NCBI GenBank assembly: GCA_009602725.1
Contig: WELB01000001.1
Location: 1,397,669-1,409,042 of the forward strand
From: Spirogloea muscicola
Lineage: Eukaryota > Streptophyta > Zygnematophyceae > Spirogloeales > Spirogloeaceae
Direction of reading: 5' to 3'
DNA: 11,374 nucleotides
Of this stretch, positions 1-6,850 are shown piece after piece. The translations under genes were made by a program, and so were the position numbers. Every line of letters starts with the position of its first letter. Position 1 is the first letter of the stretch. The notes under the pieces were generated by a model. That model made no database searches. It saw only the letters and a list, made by a program, of their open reading frames with translations, and was not told the DNA's origin.

Positions 1-226
1 GCGCTGGTTGGCGGGAAGCGCCGCTTCTGTGGCGAGCAGGGCATGGGCGGGCGGGGGGGGCTTCGTACAAGCGGTGCACACCGCCTCCCAGCCCGGCGGC
101 GCGGAGGGACTCCCGGGGCTGCCGTGCGGGCCGCGACCGCCACGGGCGGGCTGACGGAGCCTCTGCCGGGCGGGCGGGCTGCGCCCCGCGCGTCGGTAGA
201 GGAGAAGACATGAAATAGCTCTTCCA
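1..226. other. CpG-rich edge, no certain gene
   Basis: Very GC-rich sequence. Plus frame 1 is open from base 1 to a TGA at 211-213 (about 70 codons), but it has no recognisable domain, and open frames are common at this GC content. On the minus strand an ATG at 44 opens a frame running off the left edge (14 complete codons, starting MPCSPQKRR). Either could be the edge of a neighbouring gene; neither can be decided from this window. The composition would suit a CpG-rich promoter or leader. Confidence 0.3.
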
Positions 227-231
227 ATGCA

Positions 232-480
232 ACGCAAAGAGATTTGCGTGGATGGGAAATTGGAGGGCCAAAGTGGCCAAGTACAGCGGCAAGCACATCT
301 GATGACGTACATTATCGACCCGCTCAGTAACCACGGGTCAGCACATAGAGGTCGCCAGTCGATGCGTGGATACCGGGTGGCGAATTCCAAGCCCTTCTGC
401 CACCAACTGGCAATAGCTGTGAGAGGCCAGCCCAGACGAGATGACCAAGATTTAAGAGGGCCGGAAGGCGCCAGCAACAC
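232..480 (-). repeat. Dispersed repeat copy L (signature ii, intact stop)
   Basis: On the minus strand this copy carries the DLYVLTRGY signature followed directly by TGA (stop at 326-324). The same block, including the downstream GAGCGGGTC and a shared stretch with 'atgtgcttgcc', recurs at 4837-4966 in the same orientation. Upstream on the minus strand are WRLPAL and WAGL segments that recur in translation at 7436-7515. This is a decayed member of the repeat family described in the findings. It ends roughly 290 bp before the ERF start codon. Boundaries are approximate. Confidence 0.75.
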
Positions 481-530
481 GAGAGAAGCTTTCCGTGACT
501 GCTGCGAGTCGGAGGAGAGGCCGCAGCTGC

Positions 531-575
531 TCCGAATGCTCCAAAAACTCCAAATGTTCCAAATGCTCCAAATGG
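531..575. repeat. 9-bp tandem repeat, five units
   Basis: Five adjacent 9-base units: tccgaatgc, tccaaaaac, tccaaatgt, tccaaatgc, tccaaatgg. The first two differ from the consensus tccaaatgc at one and two positions. It lies about 200 bp upstream of the ERF start codon, so it may sit in the promoter or 5' leader. Confidence 0.9.
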
Positions 576-645
576 GGGCTCGAGGGCTGCGAAGAGCCAA
601 CACCGTGAGAGCACAGGCGCGGGAACGGCAAGGTGGCGTGGCATC

Positions 646-996
646 ATGGCGCGCAGGGCTCGCGCGGCAGCCGCCCGCCCGTATCTCCGCGCCGGCACCG
701 GCCTGGGGGCTGGCCTCCCGCCGCCTCCCTCCCCCCCCACTCCCAGCGCCGCCGCCGCCGCCCCGACGCCATGGCCGCCGTGGTGTGCTACCGCGAGGTC
801 CGCCCCCGCGGGCCCCTCCCACTGGACCGTCCGCTGCCGTACCTCACGCCCGCCATGCAGGCCGCCGCCTGGGGCTGCGTCGAGGTGCTCTCCAGTGGCG
901 GCGCCTCCGCCGCCGCCAGCGGCAATGCCGCCGCCGCGGCGGCGGCGCTGCGGGCGCGCAAGCTGCTGCGCAAGAAGCGCGAGAAGCACGCCGTGA
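646..996 (+). promoter_or_regulatory. Possible upstream ORF overlapping the ERF start
   Basis: An ATG at 646 with G at +4 opens a frame different from the ERF frame. It runs through the ERF start codon and stops at 996. Its translation is low-complexity (Ala, Pro, Arg) with no domain, so it is not proposed as a protein gene. If transcription starts upstream of 646, this frame would compete with the ERF start codon. If the transcript starts between 646 and 771 it is irrelevant. No TATA box is obvious, so the start site is unknown. Confidence 0.25.
700..770 (+). promoter_or_regulatory. CT/GCC-rich 5' leader of the ERF gene
   Basis: A pyrimidine-rich run (cctccctcccccccc, about 724-738) is followed by a GCC trinucleotide run (about 749-762) just before the ATG at 771. 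CT-rich and GCC-rich leaders are common in GC-rich plant genes. No TATA box was seen in the preceding 150 bases. Confidence 0.4.
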
Positions 997-1937
997 CGGC
1001 GGCGTACCCGGGCGTGCGGCAGCGGCACTGGGGCAAGTGGGTGGCCGAGATCCGCATCCCCGGGAAGCGGTCGCGCCACTGGCTGGGCACCTTCGACACG
1101 CCGGACGAGGCCGTCGCCGCGTACGAGGCCGCGGCCCGCCAGCTCCAGCACGCGGCCGCAGCCAAGGCCGGGCCCGCGCTGCACGCCGAGCCGGGCAAGC
1201 CGTCGCGTGGGGCGTGCAGCGGGCAAGCCGTCGCGGGGGTGGTCGGCAACGCCAACGGCAGCGCCGTGAAGATGGACGCGGACGCCGCTGCGGCGGCGGC
1301 GCCGCCGCAGGCCGCCGACCTGCACTGGCTCGAGGCCTGGCTGGACATGCCGCCGCTGACGCCGGCCACCCGGACGGCCAGCGGCAACTGCGGGCGCAGC
1401 GGCGGGCAGTGGCCGTCCGAGGCGGTGACTGGCCTGCCGCCGCCGCTGGCTCTGAACCCCCCGGCGACGCCCACATGCAGTGCCAGCTCCGCCGGCAGCA
1501 GCATGGCCACCTTCCCTTCCTCGGCCAGCCACGGCGCCCGCCACGCTGCCATGGGCGTCGGGGCCGAGGAGGAGGCGCGGCCGCTCGACCGGCAATTCAG
1601 TGACGCCGCCACGGTGTCATCCCAATCCGAGGGCGGCGCCAGTGACGACGGGGGCCCGCTGGGGGGCTACACGATCGAGGAGCTCAGCGCGCACCTCGAA
1701 CCGGCGATGCAGGAGGAGATCCTCGCTTCCCCCCAGCTCTTCACCGAGCTCCTGCTGGCCGTGATGGCTACCGAGTCGCTCTCGCAGGCCGGCGGCAAAG
1801 GCCAAGCCGCCGACTCCCAACAACCGACGGCCTCCCTGAGCACCTTCTCCAGCAGCATCGAGGAAGCCAGCAGTGAAGCCGTCTCGCACGTCGTCCGCAG
1901 CGACGCTGACCTTTTCGAAATCCTCGGCATGTGCTGA
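771..1937 (+). CDS. AP2/ERF-domain transcription factor (DREB A-6/RAP2.4-like), 388 aa
   Basis: Probable nuclear DNA-binding regulator. The AP2/ERF domain begins near residue 79 with [17 protein letters not shown] and continues through HWLGTFDT to [10 protein letters not shown] near 125. Val at domain position 14 and the [13 protein letters not shown] run resemble the DREB A-6 (RAP2.4) group, but position 19 is Ile instead of Glu or Leu. The usual end of the domain (Gly, then a LNFP-like motif) is not visible; an Ala-rich run follows LQ. A basic stretch [12 protein letters not shown] (61-72) could be a nuclear localisation signal. Poly-Ala tracts lie at 46-60 and 170-177. The C-terminus is acidic and hydrophobic ([11 protein letters not shown] near 301-311; [11 protein letters not shown] at the end), as in activation regions. 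The ATG at 771 is the first in frame and has a good plant context (gacgccATGGCC). No intron is needed. Codons are strongly GC-ending. The family call is secure; subgroup and targets are inferred. Confidence 0.9.
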   Translation: MAAVVCYREVRPRGPLPLDRPLPYLTPAMQAAAWGCVEVLSSGGASAAASGNAAAAAAALRARKLLRKKREKHAVTAAYPGVRQRHWGKWVAEIRIPGKRSRHWLGTFDTPDEAVAAYEAAARQLQHAAAAKAGPALHAEPGKPSRGACSGQAVAGVVGNANGSAVKMDADAAAAAAPPQAADLHWLEAWLDMPPLTPATRTASGNCGRSGGQWPSEAVTGLPPPLALNPPATPTCSASSAGSSMATFPSSASHGARHAAMGVGAEEEARPLDRQFSDAATVSSQSEGGASDDGGPLGGYTIEELSAHLEPAMQEEILASPQLFTELLLAVMATESLSQAGGKGQAADSQQPTASLSTFSSSIEEASSEAVSHVVRSDADLFEILGMC

Positions 1938-3119
1938 GCACGCCCCAGACGTCCTCCTTCCTCTCTACCCTCTCCCCCCCCCATGCCTTCCTTATAAGGC
2001 CCACATTGGGCTGCCAGGGACGTCGCCAATTGCGTTGCTTGTACCAAACTAGGTGTAGCAAGTTGTAGCTACTCGCTACGCCCACCATCAATGGCCAACA
2101 GTAGAATAAGTCGGCAGTTTAGGCCTTGTTATCACTGGCAGCTGTAGCATCGGGAACAGCCCGGCATGACGAAATCTGCCCGCATTGGGCAGAGCCCCTA
2201 GACCACGGAGCAGTCACTCCAGCATTAAGGCGCAGGCGACTTCTTGTCCTAGGCAGGTGTCACGTGAAAATCCGCCACTCGCCTCGTGTCCTCTGCCTAG
2301 GCGAAGAAGTTGCCCTGCAGGAACCTGAGTTCCGTCGTTCATCGAACTTGATCAAACTCTTATTCTTGGGTTCTATTTACTATTGATCTGTAAATAAGTG
2401 TCTGCTACTTTCTTTTCCAACTCCCTGTCCCTTACTCTCTCTGCACCAACTCCCTGTCGTCATCAATGAGATGCTAGAAGAGGGAGCATCTCAAGTACAC
2501 ATTGTTTCGAACTCCTTATCGTGCTATGCGCATCTGAAAAAGCGAAGCGACAACCACAAGCAAGACATAGCAGGGCCTTTTGATAACAGGATATGGGCGG
2601 CGCAGACATTCCACACCCCACTCCTCCTTCGCTGCTATTTTGGGACTCTGAAGCCTTCAGATCGTCTTGCTATTGGATACATAGCCCATGTTCGTCAGAT
2701 TAGTCAGTTTCTCACCTCACCACTTGGCTGGTGCAAGCTCTTGCACTTGCTTCTTGCTTGCAGCAATTTTCTGCCATTTACCCTAGACTGTCAGCCTGTA
2801 AATCAGTCCAACTCTGTCCGCTGCGCATATTGAGCCTGCTAGCCTGAAATCCCAGAGTTAAGGTGCACCCTCCATGTACAATCAGAATAACAGGCTTCAT
2901 CGGTACTCCCAGGCCCTCCTTTGACATTAGCAGCTGCCTCACCTACCGGCAATATCGCTGACCCTCCCTCCCACCTTCTGCAAACTACTGCACAAATCTG
3001 TCATGCACTCGCAGATCGCTCAATTCTTTGTCGCTTCCAGTCTGTGAAGCTTGCCCGTGAATCAGGGCATACAATTTTATGTACAGTAATCTGGTCAGTG
3101 TCTTCTGCTGCCTTGGCTG
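1938..3119. other. Gap between convergent genes; mostly unique sequence
   Basis: The ERF gene (+) and the LENG1-like gene (-) point into this 1.2-kb gap, so it should hold both 3' ends. No AATAAA is present. Weak candidates for plant-type poly(A) elements are gtaaataagtg near 2391-2401 (+) and, on the minus strand, acataaaattg near 3082-3072. Frames of 86 and 120 codons here (2126-2386 and 2471-2833, +) look random and have no domain. A 7-bp-arm palindrome, gtgcaagctcttgcac, lies at 2731-2746. Only the fold-back at 2232-2318 stands out. Confidence 0.5.
2232..2318. repeat. Imperfect inverted repeat (fold-back) with CACGTG in the loop
   Basis: The left arm (2232-2256) and right arm (2293-2318) pair over about 25 bases with roughly three mismatches and one bulge. 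Both contain the cctaggcag/ctgcctagg core and the cttctt/gaagaag block. The spacer is 36 bases and contains the palindrome tcacgtga (2260-2267), a G-box core. It lies 295 bases after the ERF stop codon, possibly in its 3' UTR. It could be a small fold-back element, a hairpin RNA precursor, or a relic. Confidence 0.7.
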
Positions 3120-4230
3120 TCACCGGCCGTAACCGAAGGCAGAGTTGTACCGCTGCTTTTTGGAGAAAGCCGAAGCGGCAGCGCTGGGCGGCGCACCCCC
3201 TTCTGTAGCCCGTGATGCACTTGCCAGGACACCGAGCGCCCTTTGTCGTTCTCGCTGCTCCCGCAGCAGCCTCTCTGCCCGCAGCTCGTCCACCGTTTTC
3301 CGCTTCCTCGATACTATTCTGTCGCTCAGTGCTGGAAGGTGCACGCCAAACAAAAAGGCGAATGAGACCGGGCCATCGAAGCAAAAGCAGTCATCATCAG
3401 TCCGACCAGCAGATCCCCCAAAACCGTAGCCCCTGCTTCTACGCAGGCAAGGCACCTTAACTTCGTGGCAAACGTGCAAAGGCAGAGCAGGAGTTGGGCA
3501 AGTGCATCCTCGAGCGCGTCCTACTACTATTACGGAGCACCACTAGCGACAAGACACAAGCTGACCAGCACCGCCATCAAGTACTCTACCCACTGGCAGA
3601 AGCGCGTGGCTGGCTTGCGATCAGAAAGGGCCGTGAGGCGCCTGCTGTGGCAGCGTGCATGGCGGCATCCGCACACAGGCCGGCCAAAAGTGGCAAGAGA
3701 TACGCAAATCAACGGACCTGCGGCTGGGCGACGGGCGCTGCTGCTGCCGTTAGCCTCCTTCTCGCGGCCGTTCCCGACGTCGGCCCGCTCGGGCACCGCC
3801 GTCGTCGCCACGGGCGGCTCGAGGGTGTACCACGGGCGCCGGGCTTGCTCCCCGGCGGCGCCGTACCCAAGGCTGTGCGAGGGGTCCGCCGCCGCAGCGT
3901 CCGCCGCCACCCTGCCGTCTCGGCCCTTGGCCTTGGCCCTGGCCTCGCCGCTGTTGCTCGCGAGCGCGGCCATGGGGAGGCCGTCGAAGAGGCTGAAGTG
4001 TCCAGCATCGCCGCCAGCGCCAACATTGGCGCTGGCGCCGGCAGGTACGGCCTCGTCACCGCGTCGCGCCCGCGCCCGCGCGAGCAGATCCTGGCGCCGG
4101 GACTCGCCGGCGCGCGCGGCGGCCTCGGCGGCCTGGGCGNCTCGTCTGCGGCCACGCGCTCCCGGTTGTCGAAGTTGTACACGTTCCAGCTCTTCTGCGG
4201 CAGGATATTGAGGCCGCCGTGCCCGCCCAT
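3120..4230 (-). CDS. LENG1-like protein with N-terminal CIR domain (two exons)
   Basis: Exon 1 is 4230-3718 and exon 2 is 3331-3120, about 241 codons, close to the usual length of LENG1 proteins (around 260). The start MGGHGGLNILPQKSW, then NVYNFDNRERVAADE, is the CIR_N motif of plant LENG1 homologues. Further family marks are HFSLFDGL (about 78-85), LGYGAAGEQARRPWY (121-135), TVDELRAERLLREQRERQR (184-202) and the end QRYNSAFGYGR. The domain is shared with CIR and other nuclear or splicing-linked proteins, so a spliceosome-associated role is inferred. The ATG at 4230 is chosen because the family begins MGGHGG. The reading frame breaks at N4140: everything after it is conserved one frame over, so one base is missing beside the N or the N stands for two bases. 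This looks like a sequence-quality error, not a real lesion. Identity is firm; the exon junctions are inferred from motif continuity and splice consensus. Confidence 0.88.
3332..3717 (-). other. Intron of the LENG1-like gene (386 bp)
   Basis: On the minus strand the donor is GCAG|GTCCGT (intron begins 3717) and the acceptor is CTTCCAG|CACTG (exon begins 3331). Before the acceptor lie a branch-point-like ctgatgatgactgc and T-rich runs (gccttttt). The junction is phase 1 on both sides and joins ARRPAA to LSDRIVSRKRK without breaking the frame. The alternative acceptor at gacag (exon from 3321) has the wrong phase and hits a stop. The inferred junction could still be off by a few codons. Confidence 0.65.
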
Positions 4231-4345
4231 GGCGCCAGGAAACGAGGCGGCGGCGGCGGCGGCGCTGGTGGCGGCGGTGGCGGCGGCGGCGGCGGCGGAG
4301 GACCTCGCCCCAGAAGACCTAGCTCGCGTCGGCGCAACTCCCGTG
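4231..4345 (-). promoter_or_regulatory. GGC-repeat leader or promoter of the LENG1-like gene
   Basis: Directly upstream of the start codon is a long, slightly interrupted GGC/GCC trinucleotide run (4242-4300 on the plus strand). A repeat copy begins about 120 bases from the start codon (4353), so any core promoter is either this short stretch or inside the repeat. No TATA box is visible. The open frame continues upstream through the GCC run, but that part is not family sequence. Confidence 0.45.
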
Positions 4346-4352
4346 AAATGGG

Positions 4353-4515
4353 TAGTGCTCGCCCATTGAGAATAGGGGCTGGAAAAGCCAGCCCAAAAAA
4401 GAATCAACAAAGGACGAGAAGGGGGCCAGGGGAAGCGCTAAGAAAAACAAGCACTCAAAGAAACAAAGCCGCTACGGATCACTCAGCAACCCCTGCTAAG
4501 CAGCCTCAGGAATGG
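4353..4515 (-). repeat. Repeat body copy A1 (left inverted arm)
   Basis: Read on the plus strand, this matches the reverse complement of about 5165-5325 over roughly 150 bases without gaps; I count about 16 mismatches (close to 89% identity). It contains the hairpin ggggctggaaaagccagccc (4377-4396). The same body occurs at 10070-10235. On the minus strand it reads FWAGFSSPYSQWAS, matching FRAGLSSPYPQWAS in the right arm. Confidence 0.85.
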
Positions 4516-4659
4516 GACTGTCGAGGTAAGTCGCAGGCAGCTAAGCCGGGCCCCGGCGCACTCTTGGCAGGAGCACCGCGCCCCTTTCTTCCTCGTTTTC
4601 ACTTCTTTCTTGTCGTCGTCGAAGTCGGGGGCAGCTTGGGCCACTCCAGCATTCCGCAG

Positions 4660-4800
4660 GCCTTCGTTGCATATTATAGAATGCGGCTCTCGCTTGGTTT
4701 TAGCTGCTCGCAAGCATTGGCTCTTCATCAACGTGCAGGGCGCGCTCTAATAAGCCAGGCCTCCGGCTTTCGTGGCGCAAACCAGCTCGCATGCCACGCC
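4660..4800 (+). pseudogene. Repeat-borne peptide signature i, copy A
   Basis: From ATG 4681 the frame reads MRLSLGFSCSQALALHQRAG, then RALISQASGFRGA. It is preceded by YR, as in the copy at 5049. It shares MRL, SQAL, H, RAGRAL and the Ala-Ser/Thr-Gly end with copies at 5049 (+), 6313 (-) and 7001 (+). Against the copy at 6313, most changes in shared-residue codons are at third positions. It is probably a fragment of a once-coding sequence; function is unknown. Confidence 0.5.
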
Positions 4801-4836
4801 ATCGTCCGCCGCTTCCGTGGGCAAGATCGTGTATTA

Positions 4837-4966
4837 GAAAGAAATGTAGGCCAAATGGCCAGGTACAAAGGCAAGCACATCTAAAAATCTACATAACCTA
4901 CGGCAGATTGACCCGCTCAATAACCACGGGTCAAAACATAGAGGTCACTACCCGATGCATGAATAC
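4837..4966 (-). repeat. Dispersed repeat copy N (signature ii, intact stop)
   Basis: The minus strand encodes IHASGSDLYVLTRGY followed by TGA (stop 4919-4917). It matches copy L at 260-372, including IHAS upstream, GAGCGGGTC after the stop, and the conserved atgtgcttgcc block. It sits between the plus-strand signature-i copies A and B. Confidence 0.8.
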
Positions 4967-4981
4967 TAGATGCCAGGAACG

Positions 4982-5012
4982 GACCACCGGCTTCCATGAA
5001 GAGCCGGTGGTC
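4982..5012. repeat. Perfect 11-bp hairpin
   Basis: gaccaccggct (4982-4992) and agccggtggtc (5002-5012) are exact reverse complements around a 9-base loop. It lies between copy N and peptide copy B. No poly-T tail or other terminator trait follows. Its role is unknown; it may be a fold-back at a junction between repeat fragments. Confidence 0.8.
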
Positions 5013-5029
5013 TTTCCTGCAGCCGGGTG

Positions 5030-5540
5030 GCTGGCGCAAGTGTACCGTATGCGCCTGGCCGTCTCGCTGCAGCGGTCCATGGCCCGCGCGCTGCACCTGC
5101 GTGCCGGCAGAGCCCTCGCTGCTGCCTCTGGCTCTGGTCAGGGGACCCACAGGAGCCTAGCTTCTCTAACCTGCGCCTGCTTAGCAGGGGATACTGAGTG
5201 ATTCGTAGCTGCTTTGTTTCTCTGTGTGCTCGTCTTTCTTAGCGCTTCCCCTGGCCCCCTTCTCGTACTTTGTTCATTCCTTTTCGGGCTGGCTTGTCCA
5301 GCCCCTATCCTCAATGGGCGAGCCCTTTCTTTGGTGGCAGCGCTCCAGCTCCCCAAGTTAGCTTGTCGGATTTGTTTGTGCTCACCCGTGGGTACTAAAT
5401 GTCACCGTAGGGACCTTAGTTTAGATCTCCGTATTTTGCGACCTTGTTTTATTTGCACTAGACTTTGCCTGAAGAATGTATTGGCTTGACTTGGCCTCCC
5501 TTTCATTTCATGCGCTCCACGCGCCTTCTCTCTTTTCATA
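5030..5540 (+). repeat. Longest repeat copy B (signatures i and ii plus conserved tail)
   Basis: In order: peptide signature i from ATG 5049 (MRLAVSLQRSMARALHLRAG, then RALAAASGSGQGTH, stop TGA at 5199); the body shared with 4353-4515 and 10070-10235 (5129-5325), with the hairpin gggctggcttgtccagccc (5286-5304); signature ii SDLFVLTRGY (5366-5395) with TAA directly after; and a tail (5400-5540) also seen at 5965-6148, 9010-9115 and 10650-10795, ending near gcgccttctctc. Signatures i and ii are on the same strand but out of frame, with a stop between. I do not recognise the family. It lacks convincing SINE A/B boxes, a poly-A tail, or a clear target-site duplication. Confidence 0.75.
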
Positions 5541-5676
5541 TCACTTCCCACGCTTTTGCGCCCTCTGCTTATCCCGAAATTTCAGACCTTATTCACTTAC
5601 TCTGGGCTCTCCCAGCCATTGCTTTACACTGGAAGCGCTATTTCTGACTTCTTCTTTGGCGATCTACTTTAGCCTG

Positions 5677-5706
5677 TCAAACCTGTATGTGCTCATTCGT
5701 GGGTAC
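5677..5706 (+). repeat. Signature ii fragment, copy G
   Basis: Reads SNLYVLIRGY in the plus strand, followed by CAA instead of a stop (one base from TAA). The DNA matches the gtgctcacccgtgggtact core of copies B and F with a few changes. Upstream similarity is weak. Confidence 0.6.
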
Positions 5707-5707
5707 C

Positions 5708-5755
5708 AATGCTGTATGTGCCGTATGCTGTATGGTTATGTGCTGTATACAGCAT
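5708..5755. repeat. Short ATGCTGTATG array ending in a palindrome
   Basis: The 10-mer atgctgtatg occurs at 5709-5718 and again at 5725-5734, with a variant (atgtgctgtata) after it. The array ends in the 14-base perfect palindrome tgctgtatacagca (5741-5754). It lies directly after signature ii copy G, which suggests local slippage or a fold-back at a repeat end. Confidence 0.65.
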
Positions 5756-5845
5756 TCACAGAGTCGCCCTTGACAACCTGTAGCCGCGTGAGTGTCACTA
5801 GAAGTGAAGGCTGGTCACGGGCAACATTACGAGGAGCGCGCTTCT

Positions 5846-5915
5846 CATACTCGAAGGAAGGCGCGGGGTGCGCATGAGATGAGAGGACGGCCAACTTAAG
5901 CCAGTACAATGTGTA
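5846..5915 (-). repeat. Repeat tail fragment, copy H
   Basis: The reverse complement (ggcttaagttggcc, then catctcatgcgcaccccgcgccttcc) aligns with the tails of copies B (5480-5535) and F (6085-6145). It is inverted relative to copy F, which starts 50 bases later. Confidence 0.65.
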
Positions 5916-5964
5916 AGAACAAGAAGAAGAGGGGCTAAGCTTACACAACGAAATGTTCAACTGT

Positions 5965-6148
5965 CCCCAAGCTAGCTTGTCGGATTTGTTTGTGCTCACC
6001 CGTGGGTACTGATGTCACCTTAGGCACCTTGGTTTCGTTTTCCGTATTATGTAGCCCTGTTTAGTTTGCCCTAGACTCTGCCTGAGCAATCAATCGGCTT
6101 GAATTGGCCTCCACTTCATTTCATGCGCCCCGCGCGCCTTCTCTCAAC
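5965..6148 (+). repeat. Repeat copy F (signature ii plus tail)
   Basis: The first 46 bases (5965-6010) match 5351-5396 of copy B with a single mismatch, and the similarity continues at a lower level through the tail to gcgccttctctc. It encodes SDLFVLTRGY followed directly by TGA (6010-6012). The left part of the unit is missing. Confidence 0.85.
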
Positions 6149-6325
6149 TGTAGGAGGACTCTGGTACCCACAAGTGTACGCATACATATCTGCCAGATTA
6201 AAATGGTTCGCTGGAGCACCACTCCACAAGCCAGTGGCCTGACTTAGTGCTCGCCCAGCACGCCAATGAGTGGCTAGAGCCTGAGAACGCTGCAACTCTA
6301 GCGAGAGCCGCATTGTGATGTGCAA
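6116..6325 (-). pseudogene. Deletion-derived copy C: both signatures in one frame
   Basis: From ATG 6313 on the minus strand, 50 codons run MRLSLELQRSQALATHWRAG, RALSQATGLW, to ADMYAYTCGY, ending at 6164. Signatures i and ii are in the same frame and about 15 residues apart. Signature ii is degraded (Tyr-Ala-Tyr-Thr-Cys) and followed by CAG, not a stop; the frame then runs on to a TGA inside inverted copy F. The body found in copy B is absent, so this is a deletion derivative or shows the unit without an inserted segment. No known domain. Confidence 0.5.
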
Positions 6326-6329
6326 TTCT

Positions 6330-6735
6330 GCAAGACACTTTTATGCCCTTACTTATCGGCCTGACTACGACGGCGAGTGTCGACAACGTGGGCCAGGCGA
6401 TGGAGGAGGGAGGATCACTTGGTACTTAGCCGCCACGAATGTCATAGCCAGGATAGATGTACTCCCCCCGGGGGAAGGTCCTTGTAGCGCCGCTCCTATC
6501 TTTCAGCACGATACGTCGCCCAGCCAGGCACAGTGCCCCGACTGGGAACCGTCAAGCGTGCCCAGACGTCGTGCCTCGTCGTGCAAGCGGTACCCCGAAA
6601 CTCGGCAAGGGCTGGGCCTCAGCGGAGCCTGCTAGAAAAGAAAGCGTGTATCCAGTGACAGAGGGCCAGAGCAGCCAATTGCGAAGGCAAGTACTTTTTT
6701 TCAAAAGTAGCTCGCATAATGGCCGCCTGTTGCTG
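6330..6735. other. No recognisable gene or repeat
   Basis: About 400 bases with only random-looking open frames on both strands. A short GC palindrome (cccccggggg) lies near 6467-6476. No similarity to the repeat family was noticed. Confidence 0.4.
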
Positions 6736-6850
6736 TACGAACCCGCTCAACATCCACAGGTCAGCACGGCAGTACGATTAGGTTGCAAATAAGCCCACAT
6801 ACCGCCTGCATATTTTGAAGCCCCTCTTCTGCCACCGACTGGAGCTTGCC
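6735..6850 (-). repeat. Repeat copy M (degraded signature ii with stop)
   Basis: The minus strand reads VLTCGC followed by TGA and GAGCGGGT, as in copies L and N. Further along, the plus-strand string cttctgccaccgactgg matches cttctgccaccaactgg at 395-411 in copy L. Clearly related to copy L but strongly diverged. Confidence 0.6.

Noticed and set aside
324-1595. 423-codon minus-strand frame
   Set aside because: Most of it is antisense to the ERF gene. Only its last 40 or so codons, inside repeat copy L, carry real similarity.
227-1603. 458-codon plus-strand frame overlapping the ERF gene
   Set aside because: Arg/Ala/Pro-rich shadow of the GC-rich ERF coding sequence in another frame; no domain.
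3120-3479. Exon 2 of the LENG1-like gene as a separate 119-aa gene
   Set aside because: The part before LSDRIV is intron with a branch-like site, pyrimidine tract and CAG acceptor; the remainder is the known C-terminal half of LENG1.
3321-3717. Alternative acceptor at gacag for the LENG1-like intron
   Set aside because: Its phase does not fit the donor at 3717 and the joined frame meets a stop at once.
3709-4410. Upstream extension of the LENG1-like protein beyond MGGHGG
   Set aside because: The frame is open through the GCC repeat into repeat A1, but the family begins MGGHGG at an ATG, and the upstream part is repeat sequence.
4982-5012. Rho-independent terminator
   Set aside because: No T run follows the stem, and the context is a eukaryotic nuclear genome.
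5129-5540. SINE or tRNA-derived element
   Set aside because: No convincing A box or B box, and no poly-A or simple-repeat 3' end was found.
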